64,000 bases of DNA. Origin: Pocillopora verrucosa (lineage: Eukaryota > Cnidaria > Anthozoa > Scleractinia > Pocilloporidae). Below, piece after piece: positions 44,439 through 56,929 of the stretch (position 1 is the first letter of the stretch; every line of letters begins with the position of its first letter). The position numbers were made by a program, and so were the translations under genes. Location of the stretch: NCBI RefSeq assembly GCF_036669915.1, contig NC_089318.1:23280725-23344724 (forward strand). Direction: 5' to 3'. The notes beneath the pieces are model-generated. The model was not told the DNA's origin, did no database searches, and saw nothing but the letters and a program-made list of their open reading frames with translations.

Positions 44439-44888
44439 CTGAAAATTTACAATGCAGATAATTTTCGTGGCAATTATCAATAGTTATCAGAAATATCAAA
44501 GTTTATGTACACAGGGGGTAAGTTTCTAAAGAAACTGTGATGCTGCATCGGTGTGAGAGTACAACAGGTAATTTAGTGTTAACAATTGAGTTGAAAACGT
44601 AAATTGGCCACCATAAAGAGTTAACCGAGCGTTAGCCTTTCTTCAGAGTGATTGGAGGAATGGTGGGTTATGTGTGGGTTGATATGCAGAAAATGGAGCT
44701 ATGCCATTGGTGGGAATATGGTGACGAGAAAACATGAATAGATTAGTTGAATGAAAAGAGTTCGTTAATACCGCGTGGATTAATAATCCCCAAGGTATTA
44801 GCAAACCAAACAAACCTACCAATAGGGGGGGAGAGAACTCTTGGAAGATTTTGTTGGTGCCATGATAAAATTCACCTCATCACCCCTA
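44439..44888. other. No gene seen
   Basis: Presumed intron or intergenic DNA ahead of the minisatellite. Confidence 0.35.
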
Positions 44889-45304
44889 AAAGCTCTGTAA
44901 TATTATTATGATCATCCCCCATAAGGTTCTGTAATATTCTTATGATCCTCCCCCATAGGGCTCTGAAATATTATTATGATCCTCCCCCATAAGGCTCTGT
45001 AATATTATTATGATCCTTCCCCATAAGGCTCTGAAATATTATTATGATCCTCCCCCATAAGGCCCTGTAATATGCTTATGATCCTTCCCCATAAGGCTCT
45101 GTAATATTCTTATGATCCTCCCCCATAAGGCTCTGTAATATGCTTATGATCCTTCCCCATAAGGCTCTGTAATATTCTTATGATCCTCCCCCATAAGGCT
45201 CTGTAATATTCTCATGATCCTTCCCCATAAGGCTCTGTAATATTCTTATGATGATTCCCCTATAAGGCTCTATAATATTCTTATGTTCCCTCCCCCTATA
45301 AGGC
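44889..45304. repeat. 34-bp minisatellite, about 12 copies
   Basis: The head-to-tail unit starts GGCTCTGTAATATTCTTATG and ends CCCCCATAA. Variants alternate CTTCCCC with CTCCCCC and ATTCTT with ATGCTT, giving a partial two-unit (68-bp) higher-order pattern between about 45,060 and 45,200. Confidence 0.92.
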
Positions 45305-45663
45305 AATAAAAGTAACCATAATTTAAAATTGTGTTAGTAATAAAAAGTCAACATAAAGGGAACAAAAAGAAAACAGAAAGCAAACATCATGCTAATAATT
45401 ATTGTTTTAAATTTGGGACACTAAAATATTTGTAGGTACCTATTGGGAAGGTTTTCCTAAGGAATTAAAATTGAAGTGTTGAGTACATATGAAGTTATAA
45501 TACCTAGTCTGATTCACCAGTTAGTGAGTGAGTGCAGAAAAGACCCCAATATATCATTTGGACTGTTCCCTCTTGCGATTGCTCCATTATTAATAACAGG
45601 TATTTGGACTGAAACAAAAGAATTATTACAATTAAAGGTGAGACTTTAATGGGGTGCACATAT
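45305..45663. other. No gene seen
   Basis: AT-rich flank between the minisatellite and the inverted-repeat element. Confidence 0.4.
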
Positions 45664-48600
45664 TATGGGGTGCCATATAGGACAGTATTATATAGCAAAA
45701 AAATATTTACAGTTAATGAAATATATATGGCTATCTTGAATATATATATGGCATTGTTTCATATGTTTGGGGCTAATCACATAATTTACATACATTCATT
45801 CAATTACAAATATATTTACAGTATACAGCAAATACTTATTCCTTTTTCATTCAGATATATCTAAGGCATTGCAAAATTAAGTATAGGTCATTGCTTACAA
45901 ATATATAAGGTTATTGTGCCCGCTATCAAGTTGGGTCAGTCATTGGTGATACTTTATTGCTTTAAAAAATATATATATGGCTATTGAGCCTGCTAAAGAT
46001 TTGCTTAGTGATGATACTAATCTTGTTATTTTAAGAAATTGGTGGGGAAAATGATTGATGATTTTGAGGAATTTTTGCAACATTTGATCCCCTCAATCTT
46101 TCAGCATGCTTGTTGAAACCTTCATCTCTTTAATTTTATTCAAAAGTTTTGAATTGTGCTTCAGTGCCTTGCAAGGTAACTACAGTTGGTTACAACATAA
46201 CTACACCCAACTAACTGTTCAAACTCAAATGTAAACATGGATTTATTATTCAGGATCTAATAATCTGCTTTTTTTCAACTTTGTAACAAATTAATTGTAC
46301 CACAGAATTTACTCCCAAAAATTGAACAGTATTCTCAAACAATATATTGTTCAACTGTTTTGTCTAATTTCTACAAAGGTCAATGTGTTTTCACGACTTT
46401 GACTAGATGATATTCATGTGTTATTAAGGTTGACAGATAACAGTTGGATTTCTCCATTTCTGTAACATAACTGCTTAAAGCTGTGTAATCTGATTTGAAA
46501 CCCACAATTCTTAATTTTCTGTAAAATTTGAAAACAGTAGAATTAATTTCCAAATGCATTAATCTGAATAAAAAAAGAACACAACACTTTTAAAGATAAG
46601 CCTTAACACTGGAAAAAATGAGGTAAAATTTCCCATATCCTACTCCAACACATTGCAAGTTTGTAATCAGTGCTTTTCTAAATGCCTCAAGCATATGATG
46701 CATGAGCTACAGGGATAATGATCTTGTTAAAACAACTATCTGCCTGAAAAAGTGGTAGAGTAGAATCGCCACTCAATAACAGCCATAGTCTGGAGTCATT
46801 TTTTAGGTATGAGCTGCCAGTTACAAATTCCACCAGTGTGCTGACAATAGGTTTTCTAGTGCACTCATCTAAATGAAAGAATAAAAAATACACTTTTAGT
46901 ATTAGCTACTTTCCTGCAATCCTCTTGGAACTGTTACAGCCCAGGGGAAGGGGCTGTAAAGTGAGGGCAATATTTATCATGATAATTTTGTGCTGAATTT
47001 GAAAAAAAATGCTGAACTGGTATTTTGAAGATGGTTTGAATAGTCTTTGCTGTTAATGACTCAATGCTGAAGACCAAAGTGGAATCATAAGCAGTCAGCC
47101 CTACCCTTAAATCAAGCAGCACTGTTTAAATGATGCCCAGAAAGGAAAAGACGAGCTTGATTTTAGTTAAAAGCCAGGGGTACAGCCCCCTGTGTTCAAT
47201 ATAAGAAAAATGGGAACAAAATAAAACTCACCATTTTATTGAGATTAATTATGCAGTCAATCAAATTGTCTTTGTTAGCCCATGAGGCACTAGCTTTTTG
47301 TCCAGTGTGTCTCTTCCTTCACTAGTTAGGTACATATTTTCTTTGACAATGATCTAGAATACCGCAAAAAATATCCCAAGTAAACAAAATGTGCAATCTT
47401 TTTACATTTAGGTTTTCCCTTTGCTGTTGATTTTTTGCTGGGGAAGTTATTAAAATGAATGCACTGTGGAATGCATGCCAGTCTTGCATAGAACAAAAAT
47501 ATTCATGTGGAATTTCTTTTTTCTCTGATCATTAACTGGTATTTTTAAGATTTAACAGACTCAACTAACTATTCAACAATGAGACTAAGAGCACTTTATC
47601 AAAATGTCTTTTAACCCTTCAACTCTCGGAAGTGATCAACATGAAACTTCTCCTTATACTACACTTTCCATCAATCATTATAAATATTTCCCAAAAAGCT
47701 GTCAGTATTGCTTTGTGCAATTAACAACTAATTATATGTGCAATTTACTGCATGAACACAATTAGATACGCCATTTCAATGTTCCCTTTCCAATTCTTCC
47801 CCACAGCAGGATCAAGGGATGGACAACAGTATCAAGCCATACTTGCACTTCAGTTCATATGATTCTGTATTATAGTTACTGTAATAGTTAATAACTAAAT
47901 CTCATACACTAAATAATTAGAAATTATCTCACAAATACATGACATTCACTCTATATAATTCACTAATTACTATCAATTAAAAACTTACTTTGTTCTCAGT
48001 TCAACATCATACAAATCTTGAACAGAAACCTTTTCTTTAGCTTTACAAACTGACCCAGTGGAGATATACTCCACCACTAGTGAAGACATGCCAACAAACC
48101 CATCACAAGAATGGAGTAAGCTGTAGGCTACAGGCTTAATGGCTTTGGTCTTGACTTTAAACATCACGAAATGGAGTTAGAGAGGTGTGGTATTGCAGAA
48201 TATCAAAATATCATACATATATTATCAAACCCTTTTCCTAATATTTTTTTCTTAGAGGGTCTGAGATCATGATATTTCAAGTGTCTTGGGCTTTGATGTT
48301 TTCATATATTATGATATTATTAAATTATCAGATACCTATTTGATAATAGAATGCTTTTAGTCTCAGTGTTGAATAGATAATGTCAACTAAGTTAACTTCA
48401 CATAAATTTGAAATCACATGAAAACAGTTTGTTTCTTCCAGGGAGAAACAATAAGGCAAAATGCCCTGTTTCTGCCTTCTTTCTCGTGTAAATATGTTTG
48501 TTCATTGATTAGAGGAGCCCCCTATTTTGCTTGACCTTTGGTTTGGTGGGCTTTTACTATTTTAGTTGACATCACCTAAATAGCCGACTAAAATTTATCT

Positions 48601-51076
48601 AATTATTCAACAGTGAGCACTCTATCAAAATGTCTTTTAACCCTTCAACCCTATAACCCCTAAGAGTGACTAGCATCTAATTTCTCCTGATAATATCACT
48701 TCTGAATCACACATTAATGTCATGAGAATAAAGGAAATGATCACTAACTCAGTAAAGAAACCCTTGATTGTTAGACACATTCTCCTTGTCAGCACATTTA
48801 GTAAATGTACAGAGAACAGTGTGGAGAATATAAATATTGATGTTAGGGTGTAAAGGGATAACTCCCAGAAGTGATTAACATGAAACTTTGCCTCATAATA
48901 TCCTTACATTATCCAGCAAAAAGGTAATGAGAATATTCAAACTAATCAGGTAGAAGCTGTTATCTTAACCTAACACAATTTACAAGGAAATGTGTAGCAG
49001 AAAGAGGGGGTAGAATTAACAATCAGATCCCAGGAGTTAAAAGGTTTGGGATCAAAAAAAGTGTCTGAGGCTTTGATGTTTTGATAACATCATGACAATT
49101 TGATAACTTAGTGGTTTGATATGAGATTCTGATATCATTTAAGTCAATATTACCATCTGATAATTTGATATTCTGCAATTCTACACCCTAGTTAAGAAAT
49201 AAAGTTCTTTCAATTGGAGTTAATTCACTTGAAGCAAGCTTTTTGAGAATAGCCATGTTAATGTTCTTGTAATTTTAGTAATTTCTACCCAATTACTACT
49301 TCTTGTGTGATCATGAATCGCACAGACTTGAGGCCTTCAGACCAACATCCTTTTTTTAAATTGGTATTTACTCAAAGGAGATAACCATTTATATCATCAG
49401 TTGAAACAATTCATCCATCACCTTACCTTCAAAAACTGGTATGGCATTAGGACCTTATCATCCAAAACACTTGCTACAGCTTCATCTATAGTGTTGTTTG
49501 TAACCAGTACTGCTTTCAGGTAATCAACCTCATGTGAAGGGAAGATTTGTTCAGATCATTAATACTTTTCCTTTTACCACATGAAGGTACTGAAGATTCT
49601 GGAGTGTCTATGCCTGTTGAAAATACAGTATATCAGTTTACATCAAACTCTGCTTTAGAGTTAAGACTTTCACAAGGTAGCAACCACACAGTTCTCTGTG
49701 AAAATGGCCCACTTATCATCTCTCCATCTAATTCCTGATCTGGTGTGAGGAACAGCTCAACAAATTATGCATCTATGCCCATCATTATTTTAACTCTGGG
49801 CAGAAATGATGAAAAAAATGGGAATAAAAATAATTTCATCATGGACTTCTTTTGAACCAACAAACTTACACATTTGAGTAGGTGGGGTACAAATCAGACA
49901 ATTACTGGCACTTAGCACCTCTAGGGGCACATATTAAATGTTATGCACCTATCAAAGTAAAATATCTTCAGGCATCTGATCAAAGTCCCAAGGTTGGGGA
50001 GAAAACACCCTGCCCCTCACACATATTATTATTGCACAAGATCTTATGTGAATTTGAATAAAATGATAAAAAAACAAGGTGACTTTGTACTATTTTTCAT
50101 GCAAAACTGTTGTATTGATTTCAATAAATTTTGCAATAACAATAGACACTTGTCTAGTAGATCTTATTTACATTGTTTATTTCCCGGTTTTTCGTTTGCA
50201 ATATCACTCAAAGGAGAAAGAAGACAAATACAAAGTAGGAATGTCAAGCTAAATATAAGTTATCAGTTTCACTTACTTGGGTTCACAGGTAATCTTTCCC
50301 AGAGATTCGATCTTTGTGTCAAAGGCGCTCACCAACTCATAATAAATCACTCTTAAGCGGACCAATTCTTCTCGAAAGTAAATCAGCTGATTGCGTGGCC
50401 CTGCCGTTGCAAATCCCCCTTTGCCTTCCCTCGGGAAAAAGATTCAGATCATGTGGCCATCTAGATAACACAACTTGCTAGCACTGTCGCTCTTGCAGCT
50501 ACTTCCACATGTAGCGGGCCCCCAGGTCGTTCTTAATGCGTGCCGAGGAGGGGAACTTGAATTATTTCGGTGAAATATTTAGCTCCTGTACTTATGAGTG
50601 TCCCTGTGCTTGTAGAGGTTGTCCTGTTTGCACTGAGGTTGAACTGATGTAATTTGGACTGTAGAAGATCTGGATGAACCTTCACCCAGTGAACGTTGTA
50701 CTTTCAATGCTTCCTTAAAATCAGGATGTTCAATAATCTGATGCACAATACTATCTCAGCTTTGAGAAGTGGATGGAGGGAATGAGGAGTTCTCCATCTT
50801 CACAACATGCACTCGATCGCAGATTTGCCGCTAATAGTATCACCGCTGACCTAGTTTGATAGCGGGCACAGTAACCGTATACATATGAATGAAAAAGGGC
50901 ATAGGTATTTGCCGTATACCCCAAATATATTTGTAATTGGATGAATATATATGTAATTAGCCCCAAATATATGAAACAATGCCATACATATATTTAATAT
51001 TCATCATAGCCATATCTATTTCATTTACCGCAAATATTTGATGCTATATAATATTGTCCTATACCGGCACCCCATA
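45664..51076. mobile_element. 5.4-kb unit bounded by long terminal inverted repeats, with HECT-like exons
   Basis: The left arm (45,664 to about 45,955) and right arm (about 50,838-51,076) are inverted copies. Landmarks in both are TATGGGGTGCC at the tips, GGCATTGTTTCATAT, TTGGGGCTAAT, TTCATTCA and TGCCCGCTATCAA at the inner end. Arms differ by small indels, so the element is not new. A convincing target duplication was not found. The interior carries exon-like frames on the minus strand with HECT features. It may be a DNA transposon that captured or encodes a HECT-like protein, or an inverted duplication flanking a gene fragment. Confidence 0.6.
46687..50440 (-). pseudogene. Possible multi-exon HECT-like gene inside the inverted-repeat unit
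   Basis: Candidate minus-strand exons in order: about 50,440-50,293 (NQLIYFREELVRLRVIYYEL); about 49,735-49,560 (weak, one stop); 49,528-49,427, exactly 34 codons between AG and GTAAGG (VDYLKAVLVTNNTIDEAV); about 48,167-47,989, ending in GTAAGT; and 46,868-46,687, ending in a stop. The last exon has LVEFVTGSS and, further on, ADSCFNKIIIP, which resemble the C-terminal HECT pattern with its catalytic cysteine (here in SCFN). Stops near 47,270-47,330 suggest decay or missed splicing. HECT ligases transfer ubiquitin through that cysteine; function here is only inferred. Confidence 0.42.
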
Positions 51077-51302
51077 TACTTTTGCGAGAAACAACGGACA
51101 TTTCAATAACTAGATACATTAAATGTTTGTCAAATTGGTATTTTTCAATCCAAATAAAAGGGCTGGTTGTCGCGAAAAAATTAGGTCGTAGTGGAAAAAA
51201 CCGGGGTGGAACCATCTCAGTCCAGCAAAACGGTTAAACTCAACGTTGGTTTTGTGAAAAAGTAAAGTAGGCTTAAACCTTAGAGTTAACAGTTATATTC
51301 CC

Positions 51303-53034
51303 TTAACCTTCATTTGGTGCTCTCTCCATATCGCTGCTCGGGTAATGCGCCCATCCTTCAAACACATCTGGCACACGAAGGATGTTTTTGACAACAGAAG
51401 CTGCCATGACACTGGCAAAAGGCTTCCAGTCCTCAGTCAGAGAGGCCGTGCCGTCTACATAGCCAGAAACGCCTTTGATTACCACCCACTCCATCTTCAG
51501 GTCCTGAGCTGCACTGAACACACCTGTGGAAGGGCACATTGAAGTTTATGATCACTGTTGTGTAATTAGCGGATGTGAAAAAATAATTCTCTCAGCTTCA
51601 CCGAATTTATTGAATTGTAACTTGACTCGGCTTAGGCTTGAGATGTCACGGGCCGTAGCTTTAAGAGGACAGCACTTTGACAGATTGTGATTTTCATTAT
51701 GTTACATGTGCGTGTAATCCTTGCGACACTAGAAAAATTAGTACCAGATTGATCAGGCTTCCGTATCGTGTTTGTATAGTCTAACCTCTTCATTCCTCTT
51801 TTGAATGTAATTAAGTATAATTATCCTGATTCTATTACGTTTTCGGTCACTTAGAACTTACTGAATCGTAACACACTGTTATTTTAAGAAGAGTCGTGAC
51901 AATGGAAAAAAACATCATTATTGAACGCTTTCGGGTAAAGCCCAGGTATACACACTGGAATTGATTCCGAACAGACTTAGATATCAAACTGAACAAAATT
52001 ATTCCTTCTTAGTTATAACCAAGAGACTGAGGCCGCAATACGAGAGGAATTCGCTGAAATAGTCGATGAAGCGAGGAAAGTGAAAGTAAACATGATAGCG
52101 TGATCGATGATCGATTGACTTGCAGCTGTTGATCACTGAGACTATCGTGGTCAGCGAGCACTATCTTAAACACGCGAAAATGAGCTCTCAGCAGACAAAC
52201 GGAGCTTTAACGTTGAACTGTTTCGTCAAACTAAGCAACCCTGGATGATCAAACTCTGTATTAACGCTTACTTCTTAGCGCTCTGCTGACGAAAAACAAC
52301 CTATCAATCTCACCTTGGCCATCCATTTCGACTGCGATTGCGTTGGGGTAGAGCTTTACGAGTTCGCCCCTTCTTTCTTCGGAGTCAATCTCTTCTGGTC
52401 CGCTCAAAAACTCTCCATCGCTATGAACTTTCACTGATCCTCTTTCTTCTTGATTCTTTAAAGGGGCACTCCAGCCATGACCAGCGTAATTTATCAAGCC
52501 AGAGATGTCCCTACTAACTGGCACAGAGAAGCCATGCGGATAAACTCCCTGATTCGTCACTTTTTTGTCTGCGTAAGTAGTCAGCTTTGCGGAAACGATA
52601 ACATCTCCTAGCTTGGTCTTGTCCCGATGCAATGCTCCACAACAACCGACACAAAACACAGCTTTGGGTCGTAATTTCACCACAGTATTCTTTACTGTGA
52701 TTAGTGCTCCTCCCGGGTTTGATGCTCCCTCTGAACATTTAATTAAAGCGACTTTCAGTTTCGTATCTCCGACTTCACCCATCTCTCCGAAATACACATG
52801 ACCGAGGCCTCTCTCGTAGCTTCGAAAGACATTTCCTAGATTGAAGTAACAGCTTCGAAACTCGATGTCTTTCACAGTCAGGAGCAGGATATCTATCGGA
52901 AGCTGGACATCCTTCAACGCCTTAAAGTTATTCGTAATATCGCTCTCCTTTGGAATTTCTTTTTCCAATTCTGGCGGCATTTTTTTGAGGTATGGTGAGG
53001 TACTTTCACTACCAGTTTCGCTTGCTGACAACAT
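51303..53034 (-). CDS. Nucleoside phosphorylase-like (PNP/UDP family) protein
   Basis: Two exons: 53,034-52,314 (ATG at 53,034) and 51,523-51,303, joined through a GTGAGA donor and CCACAG acceptor; about 314 residues. The phosphorylase/MTA-SAH nucleosidase fold is recognisable: a strand KAVFCVGCCGAL like the family's GxxG region, GDVIVSAKLTTYADK, IAVEMDGQGVFSAAQDL (the EMxGxG..AA active-site helix with the purine/ribose-contacting Met-Glu/Asp positions), and VIKGVSGYVDGT. In family members the last motif reads G(V/I)SD.AD; here the usual aspartate after GVS is glycine, so catalysis may be altered. The gene is transcribed away from the 5' exon at 53,622-53,760, suggesting a shared promoter. 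Such domains also occur as effectors in immune receptors, but this one stands alone. Confidence 0.85.
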
Positions 53035-53621
53035 AGTTCGCTTTGTGCTTGATTAGCATTCAAAGTTACGTCACGCCTCTCAATTGTCCATTGTTTCAGA
53101 TTTAGGGAAATTTCCCGGAAACAGCGGAAAGTGGACTTTCAGTTTCTATTCTTTCCAGTAAATAATATGTTCAAAGCTGATATGATAATAGCTTTAATAC
53201 GATTAATAAAAACGATAATTTCTAAAACGATAGAGATAATTTTTCAAGGACAAAATAGCTCACCGGCTAATAAAGAATGAAGAAACAATTGTATAGTGAT
53301 TTTATTCCATGTAGGATAATTTCTCGTCAATATTTGCCACTTTGAACGCTGTGACTTAAATTGAACTTCGAGTTAATAGAAATAATTTTCTATTTTATAA
53401 GCCTTAAGGTAAGTCATACAGCTATGTTCATTCGTGTTAGGTAGACTTTAATGATTAGTTTAATTTCAATCCTTCAGTAGGTTGTTAGTCATCAGGCCGT
53501 CAACAGGATAACACCAAGTTTTGTTCCTTGAGGAATGCCACCTTTGGGGAATTTCCAATCTGACAAAAAAAAAATTTCGATCCTTACAGACTGTCTCCTA
53601 TCGGTCAAGATTGAAACTTCC
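53035..53621. promoter_or_regulatory. Probable divergent promoter region
   Basis: The interval separates the ATG of the minus-strand phosphorylase from a conserved 5' exon on the plus strand. It is AT-rich with no other coding signal. Promoter function is inferred from gene orientation and no specific element is claimed. Confidence 0.4.
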
Positions 53622-53760
53622 TTGAAGTGCGTAGGCCCTGGGCATGAGAAATAACACGTGACAAAGAAATGATTCTTTTGTCACGCATTCATCGTAAAAT
53701 TCTCGGTAGCGAGCAGTGTTTGGCTATATTCTATTTCTTCTCCTCCGTGTGAGACCAAAG
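53622..53760 (+). other. Probable 5' untranslated exon, paralog of 63,210-63,371
   Basis: Conserved landmarks shared with 63,210-63,371 are TTGAAGTGCGTAGG, CTGGGCATGAGAA, a TTGGCTA.(A/G)TTCTATT block and a common end AAAGGTTTGTTTCC, where AAAG|GTTTG is donor-like. No long frame is present. It is probably spliced to 56,908 (acceptor TGCTACAG). Start sites cannot be read. Confidence 0.5.
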
Positions 53761-53892
53761 GTTTGTTTCCTATCGTTTGATATCTTTCATTCTCTTTTAA
53801 CATAAATTGCGGGCAAAGTTTTCCTCGAATGGACAGCTAGCGACCCAAATGGTCACTCTTAAAATTGCCACCCAGAGCGGTAATTCGATAAA

Positions 53893-54242
53893 GGCGTAAT
53901 ATGTGACTAACACAGTCTACAGACTGTACGATTTTACGCCTCTGTCTGCGTCGGGGAATATATATAACTAATGGCGTAATTTCTTGCAGTCGGTTGTTTT
54001 ATATGTAGGATTTTACGCCAGTAACTAACGGCGTAATTTCTTCCAGTCGGTTGTTTTATATGGAAGATTTTACGCCAGTAATTAACGGCGTAATTTCTTC
54101 CAGTCGGTGATATATATATATGTAACATTTTACGCCAGTAATATAATTTAATTATATTTTAATTTATTATAATTAAATCACCGACTGGGTTAGTGGCGTA
54201 AAATCTTACAGTATATAGACTGTGTTAGTCACATATTACGCC
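53893..54242. mobile_element. 350-bp inverted-repeat element (MITE-like) built on GGCGTAA motifs
   Basis: The left terminus starts GGCGTAATATGTGACTAACA (53,893) and the right terminus (54,219-54,242) is its reverse complement. The same terminus recurs at 56,582-56,605 and, truncated, at 61,546. The interior holds about three 58-bp satellite units in minus orientation, then an AT palindrome-like centre (54,130-54,175). Confidence 0.75.
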
Positions 54243-54786
54243 CTTATCTAACTACCGGTAAAATCTTACATAGATACATCATTGACTGGAAGAAATTACG
54301 CCGCTAGTTACTGGCGTAAAATCTTACTTATAAATATTACTGACTGGAAGAAACTACGCCGTTAGCTACTGGCGTAAAATCCTACATATAAACATTACCG
54401 ACTGGAAGAAATTACGCCGCTAGTTACTGGCGTAAAATCTTACATAGATACATCATCGACTGGAAGAAATTACGCCGCTAGTTACTGGCGTAAAATCTTA
54501 CATATAAGCATTACCAACTGGAAGAAAGTACGCCGTTTGTTACTGGCATAAAATCTTACATATAAACATTACCGATTGGAAGAAAGTACGCCGTTAGTTA
54601 CTGGCGTAAAATCCTACATATAAACATTACCGACTGGAAGAAATTACGCCGCTAGTTACTGGCGTAAAATCCTACATATAAACATTACCGACTGGAAGAA
54701 AGTACGCCGTTAGCTACTAGCGTAAAATCTTACATAGATACACCACCGACTGGAAGAAATTACGCTGTTAGTTACTGGCGTTAATA
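54243..54786. repeat. 58-bp satellite array, opposite orientation
   Basis: About nine to ten units starting GGCGTAAAATCTTACATATA, with ACCGACTGGAAGAAATTACG near the end. Each unit opens with GGCGTAA and closes with TTACGCC, so every unit can fold on itself. The array faces the reversed units at 53,940-54,140, giving a large potential cruciform. Confidence 0.88.
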
Positions 54787-56394
54787 TACACATTATATAA
54801 TTATTCAGATTTCTTCGAGTAGTTGAAATATTCTTTAAACCTCTGCAGAAAGGTTGAATCGTTGTACGTACATTCATTGATAGATTTCTACACCACTATA
54901 ATTTACCTATGTGATTGCCAATTACAGAAACAAGGTCTTATACAGACTGATTTTCCGTTGCGACGCCTAAAATAATGAGGCTGATCAACAAAGACATTAG
55001 ACGATGTTTGACCTGACTCGCTTTGGACAATTTTCTACTGATACAGCTTGCATGACACCGACAAATTCGTAGATTTTTCATGACATCCCATCTATGACCT
55101 TTGACGTAATAAAGAAATAAATAAGAAATTTTCCTTCTTGGGGGCCATTTAATGGAAGTAAAAAAACTTTGCTAGGTTCAGCTTTTCAAAGGTTGCGTTT
55201 TCCATTTCTGCTCCCGCTTCCTGCCGTCTCCAGCCCCTTGTTCTCCCGGGCGCTCGCCCCCCTGTACCCCTCCACTAATGTAGAACAAATACTTTCGGGA
55301 GACCAAAGAGATTTGATCTGGTAAATTGGCCGCACAAAAGCTGAAAAGGGATAACGATTTACGCCTTTACTATGGCATAAAACGTCATAAGTACATTTAC
55401 GACAAAAGTGTTGAAGACGGAGTCATTTATTAAGATAGTTTATTTCATAACAAACAGGTTGGTTCCTCGGTACCCCCGACAAAAGTGTACTTATCCAATC
55501 ACAATCAGTTGTACTATACTTCGTGCGAGCACATCCAGAAACCCATGACCTAGTTATGGGTTCCCATTCTTTAGATTTTTGGAAATTTGATAAGTTCAGT
55601 ACAACCAGTTATGTTGGGGGTATTATCCACAAACCAAGTGGACTCATTGTTGCTGAGATATACCTGTAAAGGTCTTACTTACCTTGAAGCACTGACTTGC
55701 TAGACACCCGAACCTTCTTAAGTATGAATTGGAGTATTCAATAAGGTTAGTTACATACTTTATAGCAAGCGTTGTAAATTGCATTATTAAAACCTACTAG
55801 TTAAGTGTAGTCTTCGGAGGTGGGTTCACGTCACTTTCCTCGATGACTTCTGCCAGGCTATGTGCCTCTCACTATTTCCCAGGAGAGCGTAACGCCTGTA
55901 TAGAAATTTCAGCCATTATGTTATCTAATTCCAAAGGTGTGACTTCAAGTGTTGTACTTAGGTAGAGAAACTGTTCCTCAGATGTTTTAACGGCGTGGTT
56001 CGTCAGCTTTACTCAGCCAACAGACGGACATCTTACTGTCTAAATCCTCAATCCTGTCTGACCACCCTTGCTGTCAATTCGATCGGAAAAATTAACCTTA
56101 AAGTGTCTTTCATGTTTTCTGTAGGCGATGATTTGTCCTTAACACCATCCCAGTACTCTGTAACTTCACCTGATTTGTCCTTCTCGTCATATTCCACTTC
56201 AATTAAACGGTTGATCAAGGCTCTTCATTCGGTTTTCTTTTATTGCTTAATATGTGTCTGCGCTTATCCGGCGGACCTTCGTCACGACACTTGCCTTGCC
56301 GGACTTGTACGCTTTCGTTTGGCCTTCTGCTTGCCAGGAGATGATTTGTAGGACGTTTTCACGTTCTCTTTGCAAACTGCTGTTTTCACAGCGT
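54787..56394. other. Interval between satellite arrays; no gene seen
   Basis: The longest frame (55,995-56,351) resembles nothing I know, although a CDS here cannot be excluded. If the TIR-bounded 53,893-56,605 is one element, this is its cargo; otherwise it is intron of the plus-strand gene. Confidence 0.4.
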
Positions 56395-56605
56395 AGGGGT
56401 TTATATGTAAGATTTTACACAAGTAGCTAACTGCGTAGTTTCTTCCAGTCGGTGATGTATAAATGAAAGATTTTACGCCAGTAACTAGCGGCGTAATTTC
56501 TTCCAGTCGGTGATATATATAATGTCAATTTTACGCCAGACTACCGACTGAGATAGTGGCGTAAAATCTTACAGTATATAAACTGTGTTAGTCACATATT
56601 ACGCC
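56395..56605. repeat. Second partial satellite/TIR element
   Basis: About two minus-orientation satellite units and then a terminus (56,582-56,605) identical in sequence to the inverted end at 54,219-54,242. It forms a matching inverted repeat with 53,893-53,916, 2.7 kb away. Confidence 0.78.
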
Positions 56606-56929
56606 GTTATATATATTCACAGTGATATATGGTTAATTGGCGTTAAAAACACCGTAAAAGTCAAACTGTTCTTCAAAAAAATATATTAGATTTTATTGCT
56701 TGCGCGTTGTCACTTTGCACTACTATGAACTATACGTGACATTAGTATAGAGGCCAAGGCAGTAAATAACTTCACTCGCCAGCTACTCTAGCCTCAGTGG
56801 TCGAAAGCTCCCTTTAAGGAAACAGCAGATTTATAAACCAAAAGGGTTGTTAATCTTCAGTTTAAAAGGTAAAATTTACGGCCGTTGTCTTCTTCTCCTT
56901 GCTACAGGGATAGGGCTGGGATAAAGGTA

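Noticed and set aside
49994-50356. 120-codon plus-strand frame
   Set aside because: Overlaps a better exon candidate on the minus strand and shows no family features.
55995-56351. 118-codon plus-strand frame
   Set aside because: No recognisable domain, paralog or splice signals; left as part of the unassigned interval.
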